5,697 nt of DNA from Gammaproteobacteria bacterium. GTDB lineage: Bacteria; Pseudomonadota; Gammaproteobacteria; Steroidobacterales; Steroidobacteraceae. Both the position numbers and the translations under genes were made by a program. Location of the stretch: NCBI GenBank assembly GCA_019242385.1, contig JAFAVO010000158.1, forward strand, positions 1 to 5,697. Reading direction: 5' to 3'. This document shows, piece after piece, positions 1-5,697 of this stretch; position 1 is the stretch's first letter, and each line of letters opens with the position of its first letter. The notes below the pieces were generated by a model, which searched no databases, had not been told where the DNA came from, and worked only from the letters and a program-made list of their open reading frames with translations.

Positions 1-51
1 GCCGGCTGCGGATTTCGGCTTGGCTGGCATCGCGGGCTTCCGCGCAGACAT
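1..51 (-). CDS. Possible N-terminal fragment of an unidentified gene, cut by the window edge
   Basis: Reading leftwards from an ATG at 51-49, the frame stays open for 17 codons to the window edge and gives MSARKPAMPAKPKSAAG, a basic Ala/Lys/Pro-rich N-terminus. I do not recognise it. An AGG lies only 2 nt before this ATG, too close for a good ribosome site. A second in-frame ATG at 30-28 has GGAAG 6 nt upstream and is an alternative start. The gene would lie directly behind the terminator of the RRM gene, leaving almost no room for its own promoter. A competing reading exists on the plus strand: a frame open from base 2 to a TAA at 68-70, ending ...FRADITSCAE, which would be the C-terminus of a convergent gene. 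The sequence shown cannot decide between them. Confidence 0.22.
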   Translation of the reverse strand, partial: MSARKPAMPAKPKSAAG

Positions 52-65
52 TACCTCATGCGCGG

Positions 66-99
66 AATAAAAAAACCCCGCGCCGTGACGCGGGGTTTT
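66..99 (-). terminator. Rho-independent terminator of the RRM protein gene
   Basis: A perfect 11-bp inverted repeat (72-82 with 89-99; arms AAAACCCCGCG and CGCGGGGTTTT) encloses a 6-nt loop. On the minus strand the stem is followed by a run of seven T, then ATT (75 down to 66). It lies about 30 bp past the stop codon of the minus-strand RRM gene, where its terminator is expected. On the plus strand the stem ends in only four T, so termination of rightward transcription is possible but weaker. Confidence 0.9.
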
Positions 100-128
100 C
101 ATTTCCGCTGGACTTGCGAGCGCTGCGG

Positions 129-410
129 TCAGCGGCGGAACGGACCGCCGCCCTGGCGTGGCCGCTGCGGGCGCTCTTGTGCTTCGTTGACGCGTAGCGG
201 GCGGCCATTCATCTGGAAGCCGTTCAGGGCCTGAATCGCGCTCTGCGCCTCGCCCTGTGGCATGTCGACGAACCCGAAGCCACGCGGCTTGCCGGTCTCG
301 CGGTCGTTGATGAGCTTTACCGATTCCACCTTGCCATGGCGCTCGAACAGGGCCTTCACGTCCTGCTCGGTGGCGTTGAAGGGGAGGTTCCCCACGTAAA
401 TCGTCGTCAT
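129..410 (-). CDS. Small single-RRM RNA-binding protein with Arg/Gly/Pro-rich tail
   Basis: The 93-residue protein is one RNA recognition motif plus a short basic tail. RNP2 is IYVGNL (residues 4-9) and RNP1 is KPRGFGFVDM (41-50), with the two aromatic RNP1 positions (F44, F46) and Y5 of RNP2 that stack on RNA bases in this family. The last RNP1 position is Met, where Phe or Tyr is usual in eukaryotic members. Residues 79-93 are rich in Arg, Pro and Gly. Proteins of this kind in bacteria bind single-stranded RNA in the cytoplasm, and cyanobacterial relatives are cold-induced; the target here is unknown. The start is ATG at 410-408, because the RRM begins there and a purine-rich GAGAGAG lies upstream. 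The frame extends to 464 with an Arg-rich stretch unlike an RRM N-terminus. The gene stands alone and ends in a strong terminator. Confidence 0.92.
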   Translation of the reverse strand: MTTIYVGNLPFNATEQDVKALFERHGKVESVKLINDRETGKPRGFGFVDMPQGEAQSAIQALNGFQMNGRPLRVNEAQERPQRPRQGGGPFRR

Positions 411-727
411 CCGTCGCTCTCTCTCAATATGCGGACAGCGGCGAGCCGAGGGCCTCGGTCGCATGTACCGCGTGGACAGTCCAACAGGTCAAGGCTTCAA
501 GGCACACGATCGGCAGTGTTTCAGTCAATGCGCAGCGCTTGGGCCGGCGGCCTGCACCTGCGTTCGCGCGCGGATAGAGGGGCGCGGGCGGGCGGAAATG
601 AAGTCAACAAACTCAAACAAAGCGCACTCAATCCACGGCGGATACGAACGCGCGAGCCATGCTACTCCCGGCTTTTCCGCTAAGCAAACCGCTGATATTC
701 GCGGGGGTGGCGCGCCGCTTACATAAG
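411..727. other. Intergenic region between speA stop and RRM gene start
   Basis: These 317 bp contain no gene I can support; short open frames lack family features. The region should hold the minus-strand promoter and 5' leader of the RRM gene and the 3' end of the speA transcript. Possible -35 hexamers on the minus strand are TTGACT (528-523) and TTGACC (492-487), but neither has a convincing -10 at 16-18 bp. A short inverted repeat (CCGAG/CTCGG, 446-458, 3-nt loop) would sit in the RRM leader. A tandem repeat of TCAAGG lies at 489-494 and 497-502. I see no hairpin followed by a T-run after the speA stop, so any intrinsic terminator of speA is absent or not recognisable. Bases 598-636 are notably A-rich against the GC-rich background. 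Confidence 0.5.
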
Positions 728-2707
728 TCAGGCGCCGGCGGGCTCCAGGTAGGCGTACCCGTTCAGCTCGCTTTCGTAGAAGCGCTTGAGGGCCTGGCTC
801 TCGGCCAGAGTCATGCGCCCATCCCGTATGGCGCGCTCGCAGTCGCGCGCCAGCGCCGGATATAGCTCCGCGACGTCGTACTCCATGTACTCGAGCACTT
901 TGTTGGCGGTGTCGCCCTTGACGATCTCCTCGATCCACCACCCCCCCTCATCGTGCAACCGCACGTGCACCACGTGGGTATCGCCGAAGAGGTTGTGGAG
1001 GTCGCCGAGCGTCTCCTGGTACGCGCCCACCAGGAAAACCCCCAGGTAGTACTTCTCCTCCGGGCGCAGCTCGTGGAGCTCGAGGGTGCGCTTCACATCG
1101 CGCGGCGATACGAAGTGATCGATCTTGCCATCGGAGTCGCAGGTGATGTCGGCCAGCACCGCGGTGCGCGTCGGCCGCTCATCCAGGCGGTGTATCGGCA
1201 TGATCGGGAACAGCTGGTCGATCGCCCAGCTGTCCGGCAGGGACTGGAAGACCGAGAAGTTGCAGAAATAGGTGTCGGAGAGAATGGCCTCGAGGTCTTC
1301 GAGCTCCTCGGGCAGCCGATCGAGCTTGCGGCAGGCGTCACGGATCCGGGCACAGGTCGCCCAGTAGAGCCGCTCGGCGAGCCCGCGGAACTCGAGCGAC
1401 AGCAGGCCGAGGTTGAACATCTGCAGCACCTGCTCGCGCGCGGTCAGGGCATCGTGGTAGCACTCCACCAGCCGTCGCTCGCTCACCGCGCGGTAGGCCT
1501 CGAACAGGTCGTGCACCGGCTGCGGCAGCTCCTCCTCACCGGTGTAGTCCTCGGCACGGTCCCCGGTGACGCGGAACTTGTCGAGCGCGGAGGAGCCGAG
1601 CGCATCGAAGATCAGCACACTGTGGTAAGCCGCCACGGCGCGGCCGGACTCGCTGATGATCTTCGGGTGCGGAATGTCGCGCGCGTTGCAGACGCTCGCG
1701 ATGCGGTAGACCACATCGCTCGCGTACTCATTCAGGGTGTAGTTCATCGAGGAGGCGAAGTTCGTTCCGCTGCCGTCGTAGTCGACGCCGAGTCCGCCAC
1801 CCACATCGATGTATTGCAGTCCGGCGCCCATCAGCTTGAGCTCCGCGTAGACGTGCGCGAGCTCGTTGATGGCGTCCTTCACCCGGCGAATGTCCTGCAG
1901 CTGGCTGCCGGGATGACAGTGCACGAGCTGCAGGCAATCGAGCATGTCACGCGACTTGAGTACGTTGAACAGCTCGAGGATCTCGGTGATGAACAGGCCG
2001 AATTTGGACTTCTCGCCCGCCGAGGCGCTCCAGCGTCCCGAGCCCTCGCTGAAGAGCTTCACCCGCACGCCGATGCGCGGGCGCACCTGGTAGGTCTCGG
2101 CGTGCTTGAGGATCAGGCCGAGCTCCTCGAAGTTCTCCACGACCGGGATGATGGTGCGGCCAAGCTTGGTGGCGAGCGTCACCGCCTCGATGTAGCTGTC
2201 GTCCTTGAAGCCGTTGCAGACGATGAGCCGCTCGGGCGCGTTCTCGGTCATCGCCATCACCGCGAGGAGCTCGGGCTTGGAGCCCACCTCGAGCCCGAAG
2301 CCGAACTCCTTGCCGTAACGGTAGACTTCCTCGACCACCAGGCGCTGCTGATTCACCTTGATGGGATAGACCGCCGCGTACTGGTTGCGGTAATCGTTCT
2401 CCGCGATGGCCTGGGCAAATGCCTCGTGCAGGCGCCGCAGACGGTGCGCGAGGATGTCCGAGAAGCGCACCACCACCGGCGCCGTCAGGTCGCGCGCCTG
2501 GAGGCCTTCCACCACCTCGTACAGGTCGATCTCGTGCTGCGCGGTGGTGTCCGGACGCACCACCACGTGTCCGCTCGCGTTGATGCTGAAGTAGCCCTTG
2601 CCCCAGGCGGCCACGTTGTAGAGATCGAGGGAATCCTCTATCCGCCACGGCAGGGCGGGATTGAACTTGCGAGCAGCGTTCAGAGCGCTCTTGGGATCGG
2701 CTGCCAC
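728..2707 (-). CDS. speA: Biosynthetic arginine decarboxylase
   Basis: This PLP enzyme (EC 4.1.1.19) decarboxylates arginine to agmatine, the first step of the arginine route to putrescine. From the GTG at 2707-2705 it has 659 residues, close to the 658 of E. coli SpeA. The alanine-racemase-fold PLP domain comes first: YPIKVNQQ (114-121) carries the PLP lysine K117, HCHPGSQ is at 263-269, the glycine-rich phosphate loop DVGGGLGVDY is at 301-310, and SESGRA is at 352-357. The C-terminal region holds the TCDSDGKID motif (522-530) with the conserved catalytic-type C523. The conserved family sequence starts near residue 28 (LDLYNVAAWGKGYF). The frame extends to 2896 but would then overlap the upstream sulfurtransferase by 148 bp, and it contains no ATG before residue 151. 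GTG is therefore the best start, although it lacks a Shine-Dalgarno sequence; a nearby CTG cannot be excluded. All motifs are intact. Confidence 0.95.
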   Translation of the reverse strand: MAADPKSALNAARKFNPALPWRIEDSLDLYNVAAWGKGYFSINASGHVVVRPDTTAQHEIDLYEVVEGLQARDLTAPVVVRFSDILAHRLRRLHEAFAQAIAENDYRNQYAAVYPIKVNQQRLVVEEVYRYGKEFGFGLEVGSKPELLAVMAMTENAPERLIVCNGFKDDSYIEAVTLATKLGRTIIPVVENFEELGLILKHAETYQVRPRIGVRVKLFSEGSGRWSASAGEKSKFGLFITEILELFNVLKSRDMLDCLQLVHCHPGSQLQDIRRVKDAINELAHVYAELKLMGAGLQYIDVGGGLGVDYDGSGTNFASSMNYTLNEYASDVVYRIASVCNARDIPHPKIISESGRAVAAYHSVLIFDALGSSALDKFRVTGDRAEDYTGEEELPQPVHDLFEAYRAVSERRLVECYHDALTAREQVLQMFNLGLLSLEFRGLAERLYWATCARIRDACRKLDRLPEELEDLEAILSDTYFCNFSVFQSLPDSWAIDQLFPIMPIHRLDERPTRTAVLADITCDSDGKIDHFVSPRDVKRTLELHELRPEEKYYLGVFLVGAYQETLGDLHNLFGDTHVVHVRLHDEGGWWIEEIVKGDTANKVLEYMEYDVAELYPALARDCERAIRDGRMTLAESQALKRFYESELNGYAYLEPAGA

Positions 2708-2723
2708 GGGGCGCGTTATATCA
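2708..2723 (-). promoter_or_regulatory. Candidate extended -10 promoter of speA, possibly leaderless
   Basis: On the minus strand TGATATAAC (2723-2715) matches the extended -10 pattern TGnTATAAT at all but the last base. It ends 7 nt before the proposed speA GTG, so transcription would start at or within a base or two of the start codon. No good -35 is visible at 16-18 bp, only T-rich sequence, which is tolerated by extended -10 promoters. The match is seen directly; its activity is inferred. The alternative is that speA is simply co-transcribed from the sulfurtransferase gene and this AT-rich gap is coincidental. Confidence 0.45.
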
Positions 2724-2745
2724 AAAAAGAGTTTAAAAAAAGAGT
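2723..2745. repeat. Two direct copies of AAAAAAGAGT, 13 bp apart
   Basis: AAAAAAGAGT occurs at 2723-2732 and again at 2736-2745 on the plus strand, so the minus strand reads ACTCTTTTTT twice. The copies occupy most of the 41-bp sulfurtransferase-speA gap and lie just upstream of the candidate speA -10 element. Such A-tracts are striking in a GC-rich sequence. They may bend DNA or serve as a binding site, or form U-rich RNA in the read-through transcript; nothing here tells which. Confidence 0.6.
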
Positions 2746-2748
2746 GTG

Positions 2749-3630
2749 TCAGCGCTCGCTTTCGGGCCCGCGTGCCACCGGGTTCGCCGGATCGGTGATC
2801 CACTCGCTCCACGAGCCGGCATACAGCCGCGCGCCGGAGAGTCCCGCGGTCTCGAGCGCGAGCAGGTTGTGGCAGGCAGTCACTCCGGAGCCGCACATCA
2901 CAATCAGCTTGCCTGGCGCCTCACCGCGCAGCGTCTGCTCCCAGCTCCGCCGCAGCTGGGCCGGATCGAGAAAGCGGCCGTGTGAGTCGAGGTTGGCGGC
3001 GAAGGGGTGGTTGCGCGCGCCCGGGACGTGGCCCGCGACCGAATCGAGCGTCTCGTTCTCCCCGGCGAAGCGATCGGCGCTGCGCGCATCGACCAGCAGC
3101 CGTTCCCCGCTGCGCAGCCGCCCCGAACTGACGAGCTGGCCGACCTCGGTGCCACTGACCACCGCGTGCGCGTGGGGGCTCGCGCGGAACTGCCGCGGCG
3201 GACGGGGCTCGCTCTCGCTGGTCACCGCAAGCCCGGCGTGCTGCCAGGCAGCGAACCCGCCATTCAGCACCGCAACCCGGGTATGTCCGACCCAGCGCAG
3301 CAGCCACCACAGCCGTGCGGCGAACGCTCCGGTGCCCTGATCGTAGGCGACCACCTGCACGCGCTCATCGATACCGAAGCGCGCCAGGGTGGCTGCGAGC
3401 GTCTGCGGCTGCGGTAAGGGATGCCGCCCCGAGCGCGCGCCGCGCGGCCCGGAAAGGTCCTGGTCGAGATGTGCGTACAGCGCGCGCGGGATGTGTCCGG
3501 CTGCGTAGGCCTGCGCGCCCCAGTGCGGGCGCGCCAGATCGAAACGGCAATCGATGATCGCCCAGTCCGGATCATCGAGATGTGCGGCGAGCTCCTGTGG
3601 CTCGATGAGCGTGGCGAACATGGGGCGCAT
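2749..3630 (-). CDS. sseA: 3-mercaptopyruvate sulfurtransferase (tandem rhodanese domains)
   Basis: The 293-residue protein has two rhodanese domains, the usual length for this cytoplasmic family. The N-terminal inactive domain spans about 5-135 (DCRFDL 27-32, GHIPRA 46-51, YDQGTG 96-101 where a catalytic Cys would otherwise sit). The C-terminal catalytic domain spans about 155-285 (DARSADRF 181-188, GHVPGARN 200-207). The active-site loop CGSGVTA, nucleophile C246, is the form typical of 3-mercaptopyruvate sulfurtransferase (EC 2.8.1.2); thiosulfate rhodaneses usually have CRKGVTA. The enzyme moves sulfur from 3-mercaptopyruvate to a thiol or cyanide acceptor. ATG at 3630 and ATG at 3621 (MFATLIEPQEL) are both possible starts and neither has a strong Shine-Dalgarno sequence; the second may be the true one. 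The gene is upstream of speA on the same strand, 41 bp away, and divergent from the GST-like gene. The symbol is assigned by family, not proven orthology. Confidence 0.9.
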   Translation of the reverse strand: MRPMFATLIEPQELAAHLDDPDWAIIDCRFDLARPHWGAQAYAAGHIPRALYAHLDQDLSGPRGARSGRHPLPQPQTLAATLARFGIDERVQVVAYDQGTGAFAARLWWLLRWVGHTRVAVLNGGFAAWQHAGLAVTSESEPRPPRQFRASPHAHAVVSGTEVGQLVSSGRLRSGERLLVDARSADRFAGENETLDSVAGHVPGARNHPFAANLDSHGRFLDPAQLRRSWEQTLRGEAPGKLIVMCGSGVTACHNLLALETAGLSGARLYAGSWSEWITDPANPVARGPESER

Positions 3631-3686
3631 TTTCGGGGCCTGGGGGTTGTCGTTACAATCGCGAGCACTACCTCGGCGAGGCGACT
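3631..3686. promoter_or_regulatory. Divergent intergenic region with candidate plus-strand -10 and a ribosome site
   Basis: These 56 bp separate the sulfurtransferase from the GST-like gene and should contain start signals for both directions unless the promoters lie inside the genes. On the plus strand TACAAT (3654-3659) matches 5 of 6 bases of the -10 consensus, but the -35 position (about 3631-3636, TTTCGG) is poor. GAGG at 3678-3681, 5 nt before the GST ATG, is a good ribosome site. No clear minus-strand promoter was seen. Confidence 0.4.
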
Positions 3687-4352
3687 ATGACAATCGAGGT
3701 TTTCTGGGGCAGCGGCAGTCCCTACTCCTGGAGGGTGCTGCTGGCGCTCGAATACAAACGCCTCCCGTATACGAGCCATCTGCTGCAGTTCTCCAAACAG
3801 GAGCAAAAGTCACAGGAGATGCTCGCACTCAATCCGCGCGGCCGCGTGCCGGTGCTCAGGGACGGCGACTACGTGTGCTTCGAGTCGCTCGCCATTCTCT
3901 ACTACCTGGACCTCAAGTATCCGCAGGGGCCGCTCTTCGGGCATACGCCGGAGGAAGCCGGCACCATCATGCGCGTCATCTGCGAGTACCAGGCATACAT
4001 CGAGCCCAACCTTCACCGCATCACCCGCGCGGTGTTCTCCGGTACGGATGATCTCGAGGAGGATTCGATCACCAGCGCGATGCACGTCGTCGCGAGCGAA
4101 GCGCGCACCATCGAGGGGCGGCTGTCGAAGTCCGAGTGGATCGTGGGCGCGTCCTGCTCGGCCGTGGACCTGGTGATCTTTCCTGGCATCCAGCTGCTCA
4201 AGCGTGCCCTGGAAAGGCCGCGCGCCGCGCAGCTGTCGTCGCGCTTCATGCCGCTCGAGCTGCACTATCCTGCGCTCGGACGCTGGCTCGCACGCGTCGC
4301 GGCTCTGCCCGGTTACCAGCGCACCTATCCGCCGCACTGGCGGACGAGCTGA
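3687..4352 (+). CDS. Glutathione S-transferase family protein
   Basis: The 221-residue protein has the two-domain layout of cytosolic GSTs. The thioredoxin-like N-domain covers about 1-80, with the SPYSWRVLLAL helix start (11-21; S11 and S14 are candidate catalytic or glutathione-contacting residues, as in Ser-type GSTs), the cis-proline RVPVL (53-57, P55) and the ES glutathione gamma-glutamyl contact (E66, S67). An all-helical C-domain follows, with an N-capping box S158-x-x-D161 in the usual place. Family members conjugate glutathione to electrophiles or act as thiol transferases or isomerases; the substrate cannot be read from sequence. ATG at 3687 is fixed by GAGG 5 nt upstream and by the family N-terminus. 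It is co-oriented with homospermidine synthase 100 bp downstream and divergent from the sulfurtransferase. Confidence 0.9.
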   Translation: MTIEVFWGSGSPYSWRVLLALEYKRLPYTSHLLQFSKQEQKSQEMLALNPRGRVPVLRDGDYVCFESLAILYYLDLKYPQGPLFGHTPEEAGTIMRVICEYQAYIEPNLHRITRAVFSGTDDLEEDSITSAMHVVASEARTIEGRLSKSEWIVGASCSAVDLVIFPGIQLLKRALERPRAAQLSSRFMPLELHYPALGRWLARVAALPGYQRTYPPHWRTS

Positions 4353-4373
4353 CTCGAGCAGGCGACAGGCGGT

Positions 4374-4396
4374 TGCGCGGGAAATTGAGCCGCGCA
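4374..4396 (+). other. Small hairpin between GST-like gene and homospermidine synthase
   Basis: TGCGCGG (4374-4380) pairs with CCGCGCA (4390-4396) around a 9-nt loop, 21 bp after the GST stop codon. There is no T-run after it, so it is not a canonical terminator. It could attenuate or protect the upstream transcript, or be a chance stem in GC-rich DNA. The rest of the 100-bp gap shows no convincing promoter for the following gene. Confidence 0.3.
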
Positions 4397-4452
4397 GAGC
4401 CGATTGATACCCTTCCGGTGTCCCGCCGAGAGTGGCGTCTTACCCAGGCATC

Positions 4453-5697
4453 ATGAGCGAGAAGAACCAGGTCCACGTCGAGTTTCCCGGGCGCATCCTG
4501 TTCATCGGCTTCGGCAGCATCGGCCAGGGGGTGCTGCCGCTCGTGATGCGCCACATCGGCATTGCGCCCGAGCGCATCACCATCGTGACCGCCGACGAGC
4601 GTGGCCGCGAGGAGGCCGCGAAGTACGGCATCAGGCTGGTGCAGGAAAAGCTGACACGGGAGAACCACCGCCGGATTCTCAATCCGCTGCTCGGGCGGGG
4701 CGATTTCCTCATCAACGTCTCGGTCGAGGTGTCGAGCATCGCGCTGATCAAGCTGTGCTGGGAAAAAGGCGCGATGTACCTGGACACCTGCATCGAGCCC
4801 TGGCCGGGCGGTTACACCGATCCGACCGTACCGGCGGGCCGGCGCACCAACTACGCGCTGCGCGAGGAAGCCCTGGCGCTGCGCGCCGGCAACGCCCGCG
4901 CTCCCACCGCCGTGCTCACGCACGGTGCCAACCCAGGCCTGGTGTCGCACTTCGTCAAGCAGGCGCTGCTCAACATCGCGAACGACACCAACGTGGCGGC
5001 CGGCAATCCGGGCTCGCGCGCCGAGTGGGGCGAGCTCGCGCGCCGGCTCGGGGTGAAAGTGATCCACATCGCGGAGCGCGACACGCAGGTGTCGAGCGTG
5101 CCGAAACAGCCCGGCGAGTTCGTCAATACCTGGTCCATCGACGGGTTCGTGAGCGAGGGCTCGCAGCCGAGCGAGATGGGCTGGGGCACCCATGAACGCA
5201 ACTTTCCGCGCGATGGCAAGCGCCACGACTTCGGCTGCATGGCGGCGATTTACCTGATGCAGCCCGGGGCGGGTACGCGCGTGCGCACCTGGACGCCGAA
5301 GGCCGGGCACTTTCACGGCTTCTGCATCACTCACGGCGAATCCATCTCCATCGCCGACTACCTGACGGTGCGCGAAGGGGCGCAGGTCGCCTATCGCCCC
5401 ACGGTGCACTACGCGTACCACCCGTGCGATGCGGCGGTGATGTCGGTGCACGAGCTCGCCGGGCGCAACTACGTCCAGCAGGAGCGCCAGCGCATCCTCA
5501 TGGACGAGGTCATCTCGGGGATAGACGAGCTCGGCGTGCTGCTCGCGGGCCACAAGAAGAACGCGTACTGGTACGGGTCGCAGCTCTCGATCGGCGAGGC
5601 ACGCAAGCTGTGCCCGCACAACAACGCGACGAGCCTGCAGGTCACGGTGTCGTGCCTGTCGGGGATGGTGTGGGCGATGGAGAACCCGAACGTCGGC
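4453..5697 (+). CDS. hss: Homospermidine synthase, 3' end outside the window
   Basis: The first 415 residues of an NAD-dependent enzyme (EC 2.5.1.44) are present; relatives have roughly 475, so about 60 C-terminal residues are missing beyond the edge. It condenses two putrescines, or putrescine and spermidine, into sym-homospermidine by oxidation, imine formation and re-reduction with bound NAD. The N-terminal Rossmann motif is GFGSIGQG (19-26). Further family segments are DTCIEPWPGGYTDP (111-124), HGANPGLVSHF (157-167), ERDTQ (208-212), NTWSIDGFVSEG (225-236), FCITHGESISIADYL (290-304) and HYAYHPCDAA (319-328). With a two-residue offset, W227, N160, E115, E208, E235 and H294 match active-site residues I recall for the Blastochloris viridis enzyme (Trp229 and others). 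ATG at 4453 has AGG 4 nt upstream and suits the family N-terminus. The frame is uninterrupted. It may share a transcript with the GST-like gene. Confidence 0.95.
   Translation, partial: MSEKNQVHVEFPGRILFIGFGSIGQGVLPLVMRHIGIAPERITIVTADERGREEAAKYGIRLVQEKLTRENHRRILNPLLGRGDFLINVSVEVSSIALIKLCWEKGAMYLDTCIEPWPGGYTDPTVPAGRRTNYALREEALALRAGNARAPTAVLTHGANPGLVSHFVKQALLNIANDTNVAAGNPGSRAEWGELARRLGVKVIHIAERDTQVSSVPKQPGEFVNTWSIDGFVSEGSQPSEMGWGTHERNFPRDGKRHDFGCMAAIYLMQPGAGTRVRTWTPKAGHFHGFCITHGESISIADYLTVREGAQVAYRPTVHYAYHPCDAAVMSVHELAGRNYVQQERQRILMDEVISGIDELGVLLAGHKKNAYWYGSQLSIGEARKLCPHNNATSLQVTVSCLSGMVWAMENPNVG

Noticed and set aside
411..464. N-terminal extension of the RRM protein to an ATG at 464
   Set aside because: The 18 extra residues are Arg-rich and unlike the short N-terminus of single-RRM proteins, and the internal ATG at 410 starts immediately before the RNP2 strand with a purine-rich site upstream.
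411..727. Possible tRNA, small RNA or CRISPR in the intergenic gap
   Set aside because: I saw no cloverleaf pattern, no regularly spaced repeats and no hairpin followed by a T-run on either strand.
525..941. A 138-codon minus-strand open frame overlapping the end of speA
   Set aside because: Much of it is a shifted reading of the speA 3' end, it has no domain features, and its remainder falls in the intergenic region without a ribosome site.
2721..2748. T-runs after the sulfurtransferase stop read as an intrinsic terminator
   Set aside because: No stable GC-rich hairpin directly precedes the T-runs; only short palindromes such as CGGGCCCG occur further upstream inside the gene.
2708..2896. 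N-terminal extension of SpeA to an ATG at 2896
   Set aside because: The extra 63 residues overlap the sulfurtransferase C-terminus by 148 bp, are Arg-rich and out-of-frame in character, and include a segment translated from the T-runs. The GTG at 2707 gives the usual family length.
953..3340. A 795-codon open frame on the plus strand, antisense to speA and the sulfurtransferase gene
   Set aside because: It lies opposite two well-supported genes, its translation is low-complexity-like (rich in Val, His, Leu, Arg, Glu) with no recognisable motif, and long antisense frames are expected where third positions are G/C-rich. It crosses the boundary between two real genes, which also argues against it being a protein.
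4246..5619. A 457-codon open frame on the minus strand, antisense to homospermidine synthase
   Set aside because: It mirrors the coding frame of a clear homospermidine synthase and the GST end, has no family motif, and its composition is that of a GC-rich shadow frame.

Overview
This high-GC window (third codon positions strongly G/C, no mobile elements, no RNA genes) looks like an ordinary chromosomal stretch from a proteobacterium. An E. coli-type biosynthetic arginine decarboxylase together with a bacterial homospermidine synthase points to a GC-rich gammaproteobacterium or a relative. That placement is inference from gene content only.

Layout, left to right. Bases 1-70 are an undecided gene edge: either a minus-strand N-terminus or a plus-strand C-terminus. 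A clear intrinsic terminator (66-99) closes a small minus-strand RRM RNA-binding protein gene (129-410). A 317-bp gap (411-727) follows, probably carrying the RRM gene's promoter and leader. Next come two minus-strand genes transcribed in the order sulfurtransferase (2749-3630), then speA arginine decarboxylase (728-2707), separated by 41 unusually T-rich bases. Divergent from the sulfurtransferase, across 56 bp, a plus-strand glutathione S-transferase-like gene (3687-4352) is followed by homospermidine synthase (4453 to beyond the right edge, about 60 residues missing).

Two themes connect the genes. SpeA converts arginine to agmatine, which feeds putrescine, and homospermidine synthase uses putrescine to make sym-homospermidine, so entry and exit steps of one polyamine route lie on either side of a divergent promoter region. 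The agmatine-to-putrescine enzymes are not in the window. The 3-mercaptopyruvate sulfurtransferase and the GST-like protein both belong to thiol and sulfur chemistry.

No undescribed system was found. The most interesting detail is the speA start. The frame has no ATG before the conserved domain. The best start is a GTG with no Shine-Dalgarno sequence, and an extended -10 element (TGATATAAC) lies exactly 7 nt upstream, which would make a leaderless speA mRNA from its own promoter.
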